IMG/VR virus record: IMGVR_UViG_3300046787_000508
Span: 124,001 to 188,000 of that record
DNA length: 64,000 bases
From: a virus
Reading direction: 5' to 3' (one strand)
Position 1 is the first letter of the stretch; the number at the start of each line of letters is the position of its first letter. The position numbers and the translations under genes were made by a program. Positions 40,556-49,005 of the stretch are shown here, piece after piece. The notes below the pieces were generated by a model that worked only from the letters and a program-made list of their open reading frames with translations, had not been told where the DNA came from and did not search any database.

Positions 40556-42628
40556 ATGGAATTGACTAAGAACATCGTCGCTCTACAAAAAGGTCTTGTA
40601 GTACCATCTAACGACGGGATGGATAACAGAATTGCAGTTTCAACTGTACAAACTCACTTAATGGAGTGGGGTTATATGTTAGACCAAGACGCTTTCACAG
40701 AATTATCAAAATCAGACTTATCGGTTATCGTTAAATTCAATGACGAAGTAATTTCATATTTGAAAAACGTAATGGGAGGTAAAAGAGATTACCAACCACT
40801 TTACAAAAACTTCCCTGAAGAAGTTATGTCATTATCCGATTACGAATTATATTTCAACGCCATTGTTCATTATTGGTCAAATGGTAATTGGGAACCATCA
40901 ACTGTTACATACGAGAAACCAATTAAATTTGAGAAAATCAAATATACGTTGATTAAGTTTGCAACACCTGAAAGATTCTCACAAATCTTTACTGATTTAG
41001 TTTCAATTAACACATCATTATCTCCACAAGATATGTCAATTATTCAATGGTTTGTGAATAGCGGTGAGAAACTTGTTTTCCCAGATGTTATTCCATTCAA
41101 AGAGAATCTTTGTACATTAGCGTCAATGGGAATTGAAGGTTTACCTGTTAAAACGACAACGGATGTATTAAGAATTGCGGTATCATTATCTGGTGGGGAT
41201 ATTTCATTACCTAAATTACCATTTAAAGAAGTTAGAGCAAGTCGTTGGACAACTCAAAAAGTTGATAACCCGGCAAGAGAATTGTTTAAATTTAAAAAGT
41301 TCACTCGTAAAGAGAGAAAATACCTTTTAGGTTTATTAGAACAGACAAACTGTGATGCAAGAGAAATGGTTCTTAGAGACCAAAGATGGATTCGTTTAGG
41401 TGAAATTTTACATCCGGGTGAATATAAAACAAAATTCCCTAAATCCGCTGAGGTGTTTAACAAAATCAGAAATGAGAAAGTTAAATCTTGGTATGGAATA
41501 TTGAACGATTCATTCAAGAAAGGATTGGAAGACGGTTTGAAAGTTTTATCACAAAGACCGGGTGAATTCTCACGTAGAATTGATTGGTTAATTAGAACTA
41601 ACCCAAACCAATTGGATTTAATCATGTCTTATTTCAATGAGTCCGTTAAAGGAACATCGAATAAAGTATTATTTGAAGTGTATGGTCATTTCGAAGGTAG
41701 ATTAGAACCAAAGAATAATCGTTCGGTTATGATTAAAGGAGCAAGAAAACGTACCGAATTACCATCATTACCTGCATTGTCAAACGATACAGTAGAAATG
41801 ATTCATTCAAAACTTTTTGAAACTCTTAAAGATAAATTCTCAACATTAGAACCGTTAGGTGATTGTTGGATTGATGAGGAATTGAAAAAGATTCCATTAC
41901 CGACAAATATGAGAAGTATGAACTTTTCAACTAAACCAGTTTTACGTGGTCAAAGAACACCGTTGGATAATCCTGACGCTAAAGTAATTAGACCTTTCGT
42001 TCATTGGAATGATAAAACGGGTAATGAAGATTTGGATTTAAGTGTTACCTTTGTTGGGGACTCGAATAATGTACTTTCTTTCAGTAATATGAAGGTTGGT
42101 AATTCGGTTCACTCAGGTGATGTTAGACATAGACAAGGACCTTGTGCTGAGTATATCGATATTGATATTGCCGACGCTAAATCACGTGGATTCAAATACG
42201 CTATTATTGATGTGAGAAACTATAATGGTCGTTCATTGAAATCTGTGGAATCTACATTTGGTATTATGGAAAGAGAATTTCCAGAATCAAATAAGACTTG
42301 GTTACCTGAAACTATGGTCGGTGCACAATCATTGGAATCTGAATCATCTAATACGTTAATCGCGATTGTTGATTTATACACCAAAGAGTACATTATGTTG
42401 GATATAGATTCTGACGGTGAGGTTACCGCAAGAGGTGACGTTAAGAACACTTTGAAGATGATTGAGCAATATGCTAAACCACCAAAGGTAAGTGTATATG
42501 ATTTAGTTCTATTACACGTTGAAGGGAGAGGTAGACAAGTGACATTAGATTCTAATGTTAACACCTACTTCAAATTCGAAGACTTTATGACTTCGTATGA
42601 ACAAACAGGAAAATTAATGGGTGTGTAA
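40556..42628 (+). CDS. Large two-part protein with TerD-like C-terminal domain
   Basis: 690 residues. The N-terminal ~450 residues are helical; GLLEQTNCDAREMVLRDQRW, LGEILHPGEYKTKFPKSAEV and SQRPGEFSRRIDWLIRTN (~255-350) resemble a helical domain found beside tellurite/stress (Ter) genes. The C-terminal ~230 residues look TerD-like: GNEDLDLSVTFVGDSNNVLS, VHSGDVRHRQGPCAEYIDID and YAIIDVRNYNG, with Asp residues that in TerD bind calcium. It has its own host-type promoter and precedes the repeat array. The role in phage is unknown. Confidence 0.6.
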   Translation: MELTKNIVALQKGLVVPSNDGMDNRIAVSTVQTHLMEWGYMLDQDAFTELSKSDLSVIVKFNDEVISYLKNVMGGKRDYQPLYKNFPEEVMSLSDYELYFNAIVHYWSNGNWEPSTVTYEKPIKFEKIKYTLIKFATPERFSQIFTDLVSINTSLSPQDMSIIQWFVNSGEKLVFPDVIPFKENLCTLASMGIEGLPVKTTTDVLRIAVSLSGGDISLPKLPFKEVRASRWTTQKVDNPARELFKFKKFTRKERKYLLGLLEQTNCDAREMVLRDQRWIRLGEILHPGEYKTKFPKSAEVFNKIRNEKVKSWYGILNDSFKKGLEDGLKVLSQRPGEFSRRIDWLIRTNPNQLDLIMSYFNESVKGTSNKVLFEVYGHFEGRLEPKNNRSVMIKGARKRTELPSLPALSNDTVEMIHSKLFETLKDKFSTLEPLGDCWIDEELKKIPLPTNMRSMNFSTKPVLRGQRTPLDNPDAKVIRPFVHWNDKTGNEDLDLSVTFVGDSNNVLSFSNMKVGNSVHSGDVRHRQGPCAEYIDIDIADAKSRGFKYAIIDVRNYNGRSLKSVESTFGIMEREFPESNKTWLPETMVGAQSLESESSNTLIAIVDLYTKEYIMLDIDSDGEVTARGDVKNTLKMIEQYAKPPKVSVYDLVLLHVEGRGRQVTLDSNVNTYFKFEDFMTSYEQTGKLMGV

Positions 42629-42654
42629 TACCACCCATTATTAAAATATATTGT

Positions 42655-43393
42655 GGCTATGTGTTATGTTACTTCTAAACTTTTAATTGGCTAAAAACAT
42701 ACATACACTCTTTCCACTTTTTAAAAATTATTGCGGCTATGTGAGATTCCAAAAGGATAACCATTAACCACATTTACTTGAGACGGGATGTTTCCGTAAT
42801 GTGGTCTTAGATTAGGTGAAAGTACGGGAACAAAGGTCTTACTTCTAACATACAAATTAAGATAACACGTTAGACACACTTTTTCCGCAAAACTTATAAA
42901 CGGCTATACATATTCTTACTTCTATCCAAACTTTTACTTTGACAATAGATTTGTGATTTCCGTTTTTTATTACGTTCTTTGAAAAAATATTTGGCTATAG
43001 ATTGTGTTACTTCTATATGGTTAATCTTGGTTCGAATCCAAGTCATACCTGTAACAGGGTAAGATTTTTACACAACTAATCTCCAAATAAATTATATTTT
43101 AATGGCTATGTGGGCGTGAATTGGTATAATATTTACATATCAACCACGGACTGGTTACTTCTACATCATCTGCGGGGAACTCAGCTTCGCCGCAACCATA
43201 ACAATTAACCAGCACAGTTTCCATTAAAAACTTATATCGGCTATGAATCGAGTTACTTCTAAAAACTATCAATAATGAAAACTCACTCATCCAATTTCCG
43301 ATTAATTTAAAATGAGGGTGGTAGCTCAGTTGGTAGAGCACGTATTCACTGGTTTAATTACCGTTTATATGGCTATATTCACAGTTACTTCTA
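42655..43393 (+). repeat. Array of seven GGCTAT-N8-TTACTTCTA repeats
   Basis: GGCTAT occurs at 42655, 42735, 42902, 42993, 43104, 43239 and 43371, each followed by TTACTTCTA (42669, 42839, 42916, 43007, 43155, 43253, 43385). In five copies exactly 8 variable bases separate the two parts; in copies 2 and 5 the gap is 98 and 45 nt. Most copies are preceded by TTTCC or ACCG and an A/T-rich stretch. No protein-coding frame. The last copy lies inside a tRNA-Asn gene. Confidence 0.8.
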
Positions 43394-43441
43394 TTAGGCT
43401 GTTAACCTCGTGGTCGTGAGTTCGAATCTCACCCACCCTCC
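43314..43441 (+). tRNA. tRNA-Asn (GTT) interrupted by a 53-nt insertion
   Basis: Joining 43314-43342 to 43396-43441 gives a perfect tRNA: acceptor GAGGGTG/CACCCTC, D arm GCTCAGTTGGTAGAGC, anticodon arm CGAGG-CTGTTAA-CCTCG, T arm GTGAG-TTCGAAT-CTCAC. The insertion 43343-43395 splits the 5' side of the anticodon stem, starts and ends with TATT and contains one GGCTAT-N8-TTACTTCTA repeat. It is too short for a group I or II intron. Confidence 0.85.
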
Positions 43442-43477
43442 TATAATAAACAATAAACAACAATTAAAACAACAAAA

Positions 43478-43924
43478 ATGGCAACATCAAAAACAACAGA
43501 TGAAAAAGTTAAAGATTTATTTAACTCAGTACAAGAAAAAAAATTAGCAATTGAAAAGGCAGAAAGACCTTGTTGGTTGACTTCGGGTAATTTTGGTTAC
43601 TCAACAAATTCAGCTCACGATAGAATCAATGTTCAAATCGTTAGTGATTATCGCAAAATAGTGGAAATGTACGCATTTCTTATTGATAGAAAAGAGAAGT
43701 CTGAAAAATCTGCAAATGAACTTGGAGTAGATTATAAATTTACTTGGTTAGGATTTACGGTTGACGAATGGAAAAACGATTTTCAAACAAGAGTTAATCA
43801 ACTTTCAATTCAAGAAAAACGTAACGAACTTGCAGAAATCGAAGCTCGTTTAAATGCTATTATCTCACCAGATTTAAGAGCTCAAATGGAACTTGAAGCA
43901 ATTTCTAAATTGCTTGATAAGTAA
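43478..43924 (+). CDS. Hypothetical protein
   Basis: 148 residues, helical and coiled-coil (SIQEKRNELAEIEARLNAII). The middle WLTSGNFGYSTNSAHDRINV is distinctive but not assigned. An ACAACAAAA-rich leader resembles that of the gene at 40556. Confidence 0.65.
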   Translation: MATSKTTDEKVKDLFNSVQEKKLAIEKAERPCWLTSGNFGYSTNSAHDRINVQIVSDYRKIVEMYAFLIDRKEKSEKSANELGVDYKFTWLGFTVDEWKNDFQTRVNQLSIQEKRNELAEIEARLNAIISPDLRAQMELEAISKLLDK

Positions 43925-43985
43925 GTTTTCTTAGTTTCGTAAAACTAAGTGGTGGAATCGTCGTCAGTAAACTGTCGGCCCCAAT

Positions 43986-44016
43986 AAAAAGGCTAGAAGG
44001 AATTCTAGTCTTTTTT
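43986..44016. terminator. Convergent terminator
   Basis: AGGCTAGAA-gg-AATTCTAGTCT hairpin with A and T tracts on both sides, between the converging genes; the minus-strand stop (TAG) lies inside it. Confidence 0.75.
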
Positions 44017-44322
44017 GTTTATAGAAGTGTTGTCTTTATATGCGGAATTAACCTCGTATTTTGTAACACCGTGAGTTCTGGCAATATAAGCCTTTACAGG
44101 TTCAATTGCCGATTCAGTGTTATGGTAAGAATAACAATGTGGAACTAAATCTTTTGGTCCACAAATTTTACCTCCACTTTTTGTATTACTAACTGAACAA
44201 TTGGCGTGTGATTCGGCCCAAGATAATACTCTTTTGAGTTCTTTACTGTTATGTGGACCTTCCATGATGAAGTTATCCAATACCTTTTTAATTTGTGATT
44301 CAGTTAAAATAATAGTCTTCAT
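44005..44322 (-). CDS. Small protein with leader-type N-terminus
   Basis: 105 residues beginning MKTIILTESQIKKVLDNFI, the [IL][TS]E.Q...L leader shared with several genes here. The rest has four Cys or His-rich spots (CSVSNTKSGGKICGPKDLVP, HCYSYHN). It ends in TAG within the terminator. A TATTTAT box lies ~22 bases upstream. If the leader is a capsid-targeting peptide, this would be an internal virion protein. Confidence 0.65.
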   Translation of the reverse strand: MKTIILTESQIKKVLDNFIMEGPHNSKELKRVLSWAESHANCSVSNTKSGGKICGPKDLVPHCYSYHNTESAIEPVKAYIARTHGVTKYEVNSAYKDNTSINKKD

Positions 44323-44381
44323 ATATCGATAATATTAAATAAATATTTGGTTTTTTAAATAAAAAAACGTATATTTTCATT

Positions 44382-45134
44382 ATGAGAATAGTTTGTATAT
44401 CCGACACGCACGGTCTTCATAACATTATGGAGGATTATAACCAATTACCGAAAGGTGATATTCTTATTCATGCGGGTGATTGTACAAACGTTGGTAAACC
44501 TCAAGAAGTGATAAACTTTGTTGAATGGTTTATGAACGTAAAAGGATTTAGTAGTAAGATTTTTATTGCGGGTAATCACGATTTTGCGTTTGAAAAAAAG
44601 AATTTACCTCACCATAGAGGTGACTTCGATTGGTATTGGAATCTAATGAATGAAGAAAATCTAACCCAATCAGATGTTATTTATTTGGAAGACAATGAAT
44701 TCGTTATTGAATCTTCTGAGTTTTCTAAACCCATAAAAATTTACGGGACACCATGGCAACCAGAATTTTATAATTGGGCATTTAACCTACCAAGACAAGG
44801 AAAAGAACTTGAGGAAAAATGGTCAAAAATTCCTGATGATACTGATATTTTAATTTCACATTCCCCACCTCATGGTTGTCGAGATTTTGTTAAAGATAGA
44901 TTTGGACCAACCTCAGTTGGTTGTGAATTATTGAGACATAGGGTTGAACAAATAAAACCAATACTTAACATATTTGGACATATACATGAGGCGTATGGAT
45001 GTGTGTACGTTAAAGACACCGCACATATTAACGCATCAATATGTGATGAAAGATATGTTCCTAAAAATAAACCAATAATAATAGACCTTATTGAAATAGA
45101 AGGTATTTTAACACCAATTTTTATAGATGAGTAA
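44382..45134 (+). CDS. Calcineurin-like metallophosphatase
   Basis: 250 residues. All metal-binding motifs are visible: ISDTHGLH (6-13), HAGDCTN (30-36), IAGNHDF (~66-72), SHSPPHG (~161) and FGHIHEA (~200). Such enzymes cleave phosphomono- or diesters; the substrate is unknown. It overlaps the glycosyltransferase gene by 8 bases. Confidence 0.85.
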   Translation: MRIVCISDTHGLHNIMEDYNQLPKGDILIHAGDCTNVGKPQEVINFVEWFMNVKGFSSKIFIAGNHDFAFEKKNLPHHRGDFDWYWNLMNEENLTQSDVIYLEDNEFVIESSEFSKPIKIYGTPWQPEFYNWAFNLPRQGKELEEKWSKIPDDTDILISHSPPHGCRDFVKDRFGPTSVGCELLRHRVEQIKPILNIFGHIHEAYGCVYVKDTAHINASICDERYVPKNKPIIIDLIEIEGILTPIFIDE

Positions 45135-46665
45135 CATCGTATCAGTTGTAGTCTCAACAAGAAAAAAAGACGAATCGTATTATAATCACATTAGAAAAGT
45201 GTTCTCGAATCCAAAGACTGAAATCTTAATTTATGAGAATGACGGTGAAATGTCATTACCTGAAGTTTATAATAAAGGTTTAGAACAAAGCACAAATGAA
45301 ATTGTGGTTTTCATGCATGACGACTTACAAATCGATTCTAAGAATATTGGTGAGAAGATATGTAAGATTTTCCAAAAGAATCCTGAGTATGGTATTATAG
45401 GTCTTGCCGGAACCACTGATTTGGTAAATGGTAAATGGTGGGAGATTAGAAAATCAATGTACGGTAAAGTTGGACATGAGAAGGACGGTAGAAAATGGTT
45501 ATCAAAATATTCAAACGAATCCTTCGCCGACACGTTAAAAGAAGTTGTGGTGATTGATGGACTTTTTATGATGGTTCATAAAGGAAGAATAAAAAATACA
45601 TTTGATACTGATTTTAAAGGATTTCACTTCTATGATATTCCGTTCTGTGTGTCTAATCACATTAACGGTGTTAAAATTGGTGTAACCACTAAATTTGATA
45701 TAACTCATAAATCAATCGGTGAAACTAATTTACAATGGGAAGAGAATAAAATCCAATTTGAAGAAAAGTTTAAAGATATTCTTCCATTGAAGATGACAAA
45801 CAACAAGAGTTTTGAAGAAAGATTAAACTATTCAAAAGACAGTATCGGTGTTGGTATGGTTACATATAATGCTGAACATAGAATTAGACAATCATCGATA
45901 ACTGTTCCTTTATGGGTGAAACATTTTGTTATTGTAAATGATGGTACACCATACACTGAAGGTTCGTATCCCGAAAACGCACATATCATCCAACACGAAA
46001 CAAATAAGACTGTCGGTCAAGCTAAAAATAGTGCAATTGATTACTTAATGTCCCAAGGATGTGAACACATTTTTATTATGGAGGACGATGTCCTTATTAA
46101 AGATGAGAACGTATTTGACAAATACATTAAGACATCAATTAACACTGGAATTAAACACCTAAACTACGCACTACAAGGTCCGGCAAATAGAAAGGGATAT
46201 CAATCATTCAATACTTTAGATGAACGTGCCAAAATGGAAGTTGATAATGACCCAAACCCAAGAGAGGTTGTTAAGTATTCAGATGACACTGAAGTTGCGT
46301 TATATCCAAACTGTGTGGGGTCATTCTCATATTACCAACGAGAAGTGTTAGAAAGTATCGGTGGGTTTGACAGTGAGTATAAAAATGCGTGGGAACACGT
46401 TGACCACACCGTAATGGCATTTAAAAATGGATTTACAACACCTTTTTGGTGGTTTGCCGATATTAATAAATCGTGGGAGTACATTGACGATATTGAGAAC
46501 TGTATTGCCGAATCAACAATTGGTCATACACCTGAGTGGCAGGCTAATAGTGTTAAGGGTTTTAAACATTTTGAAAAGAAACATGGAATGGGTCCAACCC
46601 AAATTCCAGACACATCTAAAGAGACCTTACATAAGATTTTGACCAATCTTTACCAATTTAGGTAA
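45127..46665 (+). CDS. Two-domain GT-A glycosyltransferase
   Basis: 512 residues. Two GT-A-like domains: the first has SVVVSTRKKDESYYN and the metal-binding MHDD (~63-66); the second starts at ~235 (GVGMVTYNAEHRIRQS) and has MEDD (~317-320), followed by a late GGFDSEYKNAWEHVDH. It probably transfers sugars to phage or host surface molecules. Translationally coupled to the metallophosphatase. Confidence 0.8.
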   Translation: MSNIVSVVVSTRKKDESYYNHIRKVFSNPKTEILIYENDGEMSLPEVYNKGLEQSTNEIVVFMHDDLQIDSKNIGEKICKIFQKNPEYGIIGLAGTTDLVNGKWWEIRKSMYGKVGHEKDGRKWLSKYSNESFADTLKEVVVIDGLFMMVHKGRIKNTFDTDFKGFHFYDIPFCVSNHINGVKIGVTTKFDITHKSIGETNLQWEENKIQFEEKFKDILPLKMTNNKSFEERLNYSKDSIGVGMVTYNAEHRIRQSSITVPLWVKHFVIVNDGTPYTEGSYPENAHIIQHETNKTVGQAKNSAIDYLMSQGCEHIFIMEDDVLIKDENVFDKYIKTSINTGIKHLNYALQGPANRKGYQSFNTLDERAKMEVDNDPNPREVVKYSDDTEVALYPNCVGSFSYYQREVLESIGGFDSEYKNAWEHVDHTVMAFKNGFTTPFWWFADINKSWEYIDDIENCIAESTIGHTPEWQANSVKGFKHFEKKHGMGPTQIPDTSKETLHKILTNLYQFR

Positions 46666-46712
46666 TATTTATATATATAAAATTAAAAACTAAAAATTAA
46701 AAACAAAAAATT

Positions 46713-47003
46713 ATGACATTATTATTAATTATTTTAGCAGCTGTAATTGGAATTTCAATAGCGTTCTTTGCAATGAAGAAAGGTATGATTGAAGATAAAG
46801 ACGGTAATAACATTCCCGATGTTATTGATGTAAAAATCGAAGAAACAAAAGAAGTTGTTAAAGAGGTTAAAAAAAGAGCAAAACGAATTAAAGAAGAAGT
46901 ATCTGATGTTGTTGAAGCCTCTAAAGAAGTTACTAAACAAATTAAAGGTGTTGCTAAAGCAGCAAAAGGTGAACCAAGAGTTGGTAGAAAACCAAAAAAA
47001 TAA
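46713..47003 (+). CDS. Small membrane-anchored coiled-coil protein
   Basis: 96 residues: one membrane helix (LLLIILAAVIGISIAFFAM), an EF-hand-like DKDGNNIPD, then a Lys/Val/Glu-rich coiled coil ending in basic residues. Function unknown. A TATTTATA box lies ~40 bases upstream. Confidence 0.6.
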   Translation: MTLLLIILAAVIGISIAFFAMKKGMIEDKDGNNIPDVIDVKIEETKEVVKEVKKRAKRIKEEVSDVVEASKEVTKQIKGVAKAAKGEPRVGRKPKK

Positions 47004-47021
47004 ATTATTTTATGATATAAT

Positions 47022-47052
47022 TTGTTTTATAAATTAATTTATATTACATTTG
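47022..47052 (+). promoter_or_regulatory. Bacteroidota-type promoter for tmRNA
   Basis: TTG at 47022, 20-nt spacer, TACATTTG at 47045-47052; expected start of transcription is a few bases before the tmRNA 5' end at 47073. Confidence 0.8.
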
Positions 47053-47072
47053 TATCAGTTCTTTAAAATAAT

Positions 47073-47479
47073 GGGGATGCTTTGGAATTGATTTCAAGTA
47101 TCGGGGATAAATGGCATGTAGTCAGACTTCATCTATGACTTAAATCTATGGTGGAAAACTTTTAGACGGCAACGTTTACAACAACATGGAGACTGCAGGT
47201 ATTCTTGCAACTTCAAACGTAGCAGTAGCCTAAGGCCAAACTACATCGGGTCGAATAACACATAACCTAGGAACAGAAGTTATCAAGGTGTAATACCACC
47301 AAAAGATGTATTAGGAGTCTCGTTCAGGGTGCTACTCCAACACAAGTGAATCCGACACAGTTATTGGTAACGATGTTAAAATAGGAACCAATTATTTGTC
47401 AGTTGAGAATTAACTGAATAAACATGTAGTCATTTATTGTTGAGCGGGAAAGACCGGAGTTCGAGTCTCCGCATCTCCA
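47073..47479 (+). ncRNA. ssrA: Transfer-messenger RNA (tmRNA)
   Basis: 407 nt. The ends form the tRNA-like domain: GGGGATG...CATCTCC with the Ala identity pair G3-U70, a D-loop-like start (CTTTGGAATTGATTTC) and a T arm GACCGGAGTTCGAGTCTCC. A tag frame runs 47168-47233 (resume codon GGC inferred): GNVYNNMETAGILATSNVAVA then TAA. The tag is 21 residues and ends VAVA, not the common ALAA. Predicted pseudoknot-rich region follows. It rescues stalled ribosomes with SmpB. Own promoter and terminator; CCA not fully encoded. Confidence 0.9.
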
Positions 47480-47484
47480 CTTAT

Positions 47485-47507
47485 AAAGGGTCTTAGGACC
47501 CTTTTTT
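47485..47507 (+). terminator. Terminator after tmRNA
   Basis: AAAGGGTC-tta-GGACCCTTT hairpin followed by a T tract. Confidence 0.8.
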
Positions 47508-47518
47508 AATTTATTAAA

Positions 47519-47956
47519 ATGAAAAATATCATAGATAACCGTAAATCGTATTTTAACTATTCCATTGAGGACAAGTACACGGCAGGTGTTCAATTAATTG
47601 GGACAGAAATAAAATCTATTCGTGAAGGTAAATTAAACTTTAACGATTCATTTTGTTTGTTTATTAATGGTGAACTATTTGTCCGTGGAATTTATATTTC
47701 CGACTATTCTTTTGGTGTTAAACATGAGAATGTACGAGATAGGAAGTTACTATTGTCTAAAAAAGAATTAAATAAGATACAAGAATCGGTAAAAGAGAAA
47801 GGATATACTATAGTACCCCTAAAAGGATACTTTACAGACACGAACTATTTTAAAATAGAAATCGGTATTGGTAAAGGTAAAAAGTCCTACGATAAGAGGG
47901 AAACCATTAAAAAAAGGGACACTGAAAGAGAAATCAGGAGATTGGTAACTACCTAA
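47519..47956 (+). CDS. smpB: SmpB, tmRNA-binding protein
   Basis: 145 residues, the normal length. SmpB hallmarks: YTAGVQLIGTEIKSIREGK (~20-38), NDSFCLFINGELFVRGIYIS, RKLLLSKKEL, KGYTIVPLKGYFTDTNYFKI, and the basic C-terminal KSYDKRETIKKRDTEREIRR that reaches into the empty mRNA channel. It binds the tRNA-like end of tmRNA. It lies 40 bases after the tmRNA. Confidence 0.94.
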   Translation: MKNIIDNRKSYFNYSIEDKYTAGVQLIGTEIKSIREGKLNFNDSFCLFINGELFVRGIYISDYSFGVKHENVRDRKLLLSKKELNKIQESVKEKGYTIVPLKGYFTDTNYFKIEIGIGKGKKSYDKRETIKKRDTEREIRRLVTT

Positions 47957-48070
47957 ACGAACAAAAGGTCCGAAGACCCTTTGCCGAGATTAAGATACCT
48001 CCTTTTCGTTTAATATTCATTATCGATTAATGGCGACCAAACCATTAACCTCTAATATAAATATCTCAAA

Positions 48071-49000
48071 TTATACAAATCTCGCGATTGCTTTCAATGC
48101 ATTTATACCCATAAAACTACCAACCGCAGCTCCGATACCTGGTTCGGAACTATCTTGTTGTGGTACAGGTAGTTGTTGTGTTTGTTGTAATGATGACATT
48201 TCTTCAGGTGTTGTGGTTTGTTGCACAAACTGAGCAAATTGTGGATTTTTCATTAACATTTCTGCCTCTGAAGGGTTTGACATTTTTCTTTCCAAATCCT
48301 CAATGTTAAAAATTCCTAATGCACCTAAGAAATTACTACCAAGTAATAATCTTTTTACAACTGCACGTCTCGCCATTTTACCTTTATAAACAACGTTCCA
48401 CCATCTTGATAACCAATTTGTTGGTGTTAGTCCACCTGTTTTAATCATGTATTTTTGTAGTGCGTCTCTTTGGAATGTTTGTTTAAGAGTTTTACCCACA
48501 CCATTTTTTAAAACCTCCCCTGTCTTAGCTGCCGTAGATTCAATCTTAGAAGCTAACCCAACATGTAAATTTCTTGCTGAATTCATTTCACCACCCCATT
48601 TACCTGACACTTTTGAAACATCTCCAATTAGTTTATCAACTTTTGGGTTCGTAAAATATTTCGATGCTTTGGCGTAATTTGCTCTAGCGACCGGATTCTC
48701 AGCTAAAAATTTAGTAAATGTCGACGCAGTTCTAAACGCTCCCATACCTTTACCCATTTTAAGTATTGGTTTAATTAAGAAGTCACCAACTGTAGGTATT
48801 AATGCAAATAACATTAATCCCGCCTCAATGTATCGCTTTTCTCTTAAGAACTTTATAATAAGAATAACATCGGCTATTTCACCTATCACAGGAACAAATC
48901 CTGCAATCATTAATGCATTCTCGAAGAAACTCTCATCCAAATCCTGATTCACTTCGAACACTTCAGATTTGATATATTTTTTTTGTTTTATATTTTCCAT
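48071..49000 (-). CDS. Membrane-active virion candidate (pretoxin-like helical hairpin)
   Basis: 309 residues from the ATG at 49000. The region FVPVIGEIADVILIIKFLRE and YIEAGLMLFALIPTVGDFLI (~33-75) resembles the paired hydrophobic hairpins before toxin domains in polymorphic toxins. The middle is helical and basic; the end is Gln/Pro-rich (QQTQQLPVPQQDSSEPG) with a final hydrophobic helix. Part of a four-gene set with similar membrane-seeking proteins. A role in membrane penetration at infection is inferred. Confidence 0.5.
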   Translation of the reverse strand: MENIKQKKYIKSEVFEVNQDLDESFFENALMIAGFVPVIGEIADVILIIKFLREKRYIEAGLMLFALIPTVGDFLIKPILKMGKGMGAFRTASTFTKFLAENPVARANYAKASKYFTNPKVDKLIGDVSKVSGKWGGEMNSARNLHVGLASKIESTAAKTGEVLKNGVGKTLKQTFQRDALQKYMIKTGGLTPTNWLSRWWNVVYKGKMARRAVVKRLLLGSNFLGALGIFNIEDLERKMSNPSEAEMLMKNPQFAQFVQQTTTPEEMSSLQQTQQLPVPQQDSSEPGIGAAVGSFMGINALKAIARFV

Positions 49001-49005
49001 TTTAA

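Noticed and set aside
42655-43393. CRISPR array
   Set aside because: Repeat halves are split by 8 variable bases, unit spacing is irregular (80-167), and no cas gene is present.
43343-43395. Group I or group II intron in tRNA-Asn
   Set aside because: 53 nt is far below the size of any catalytic intron and no core motifs are seen.
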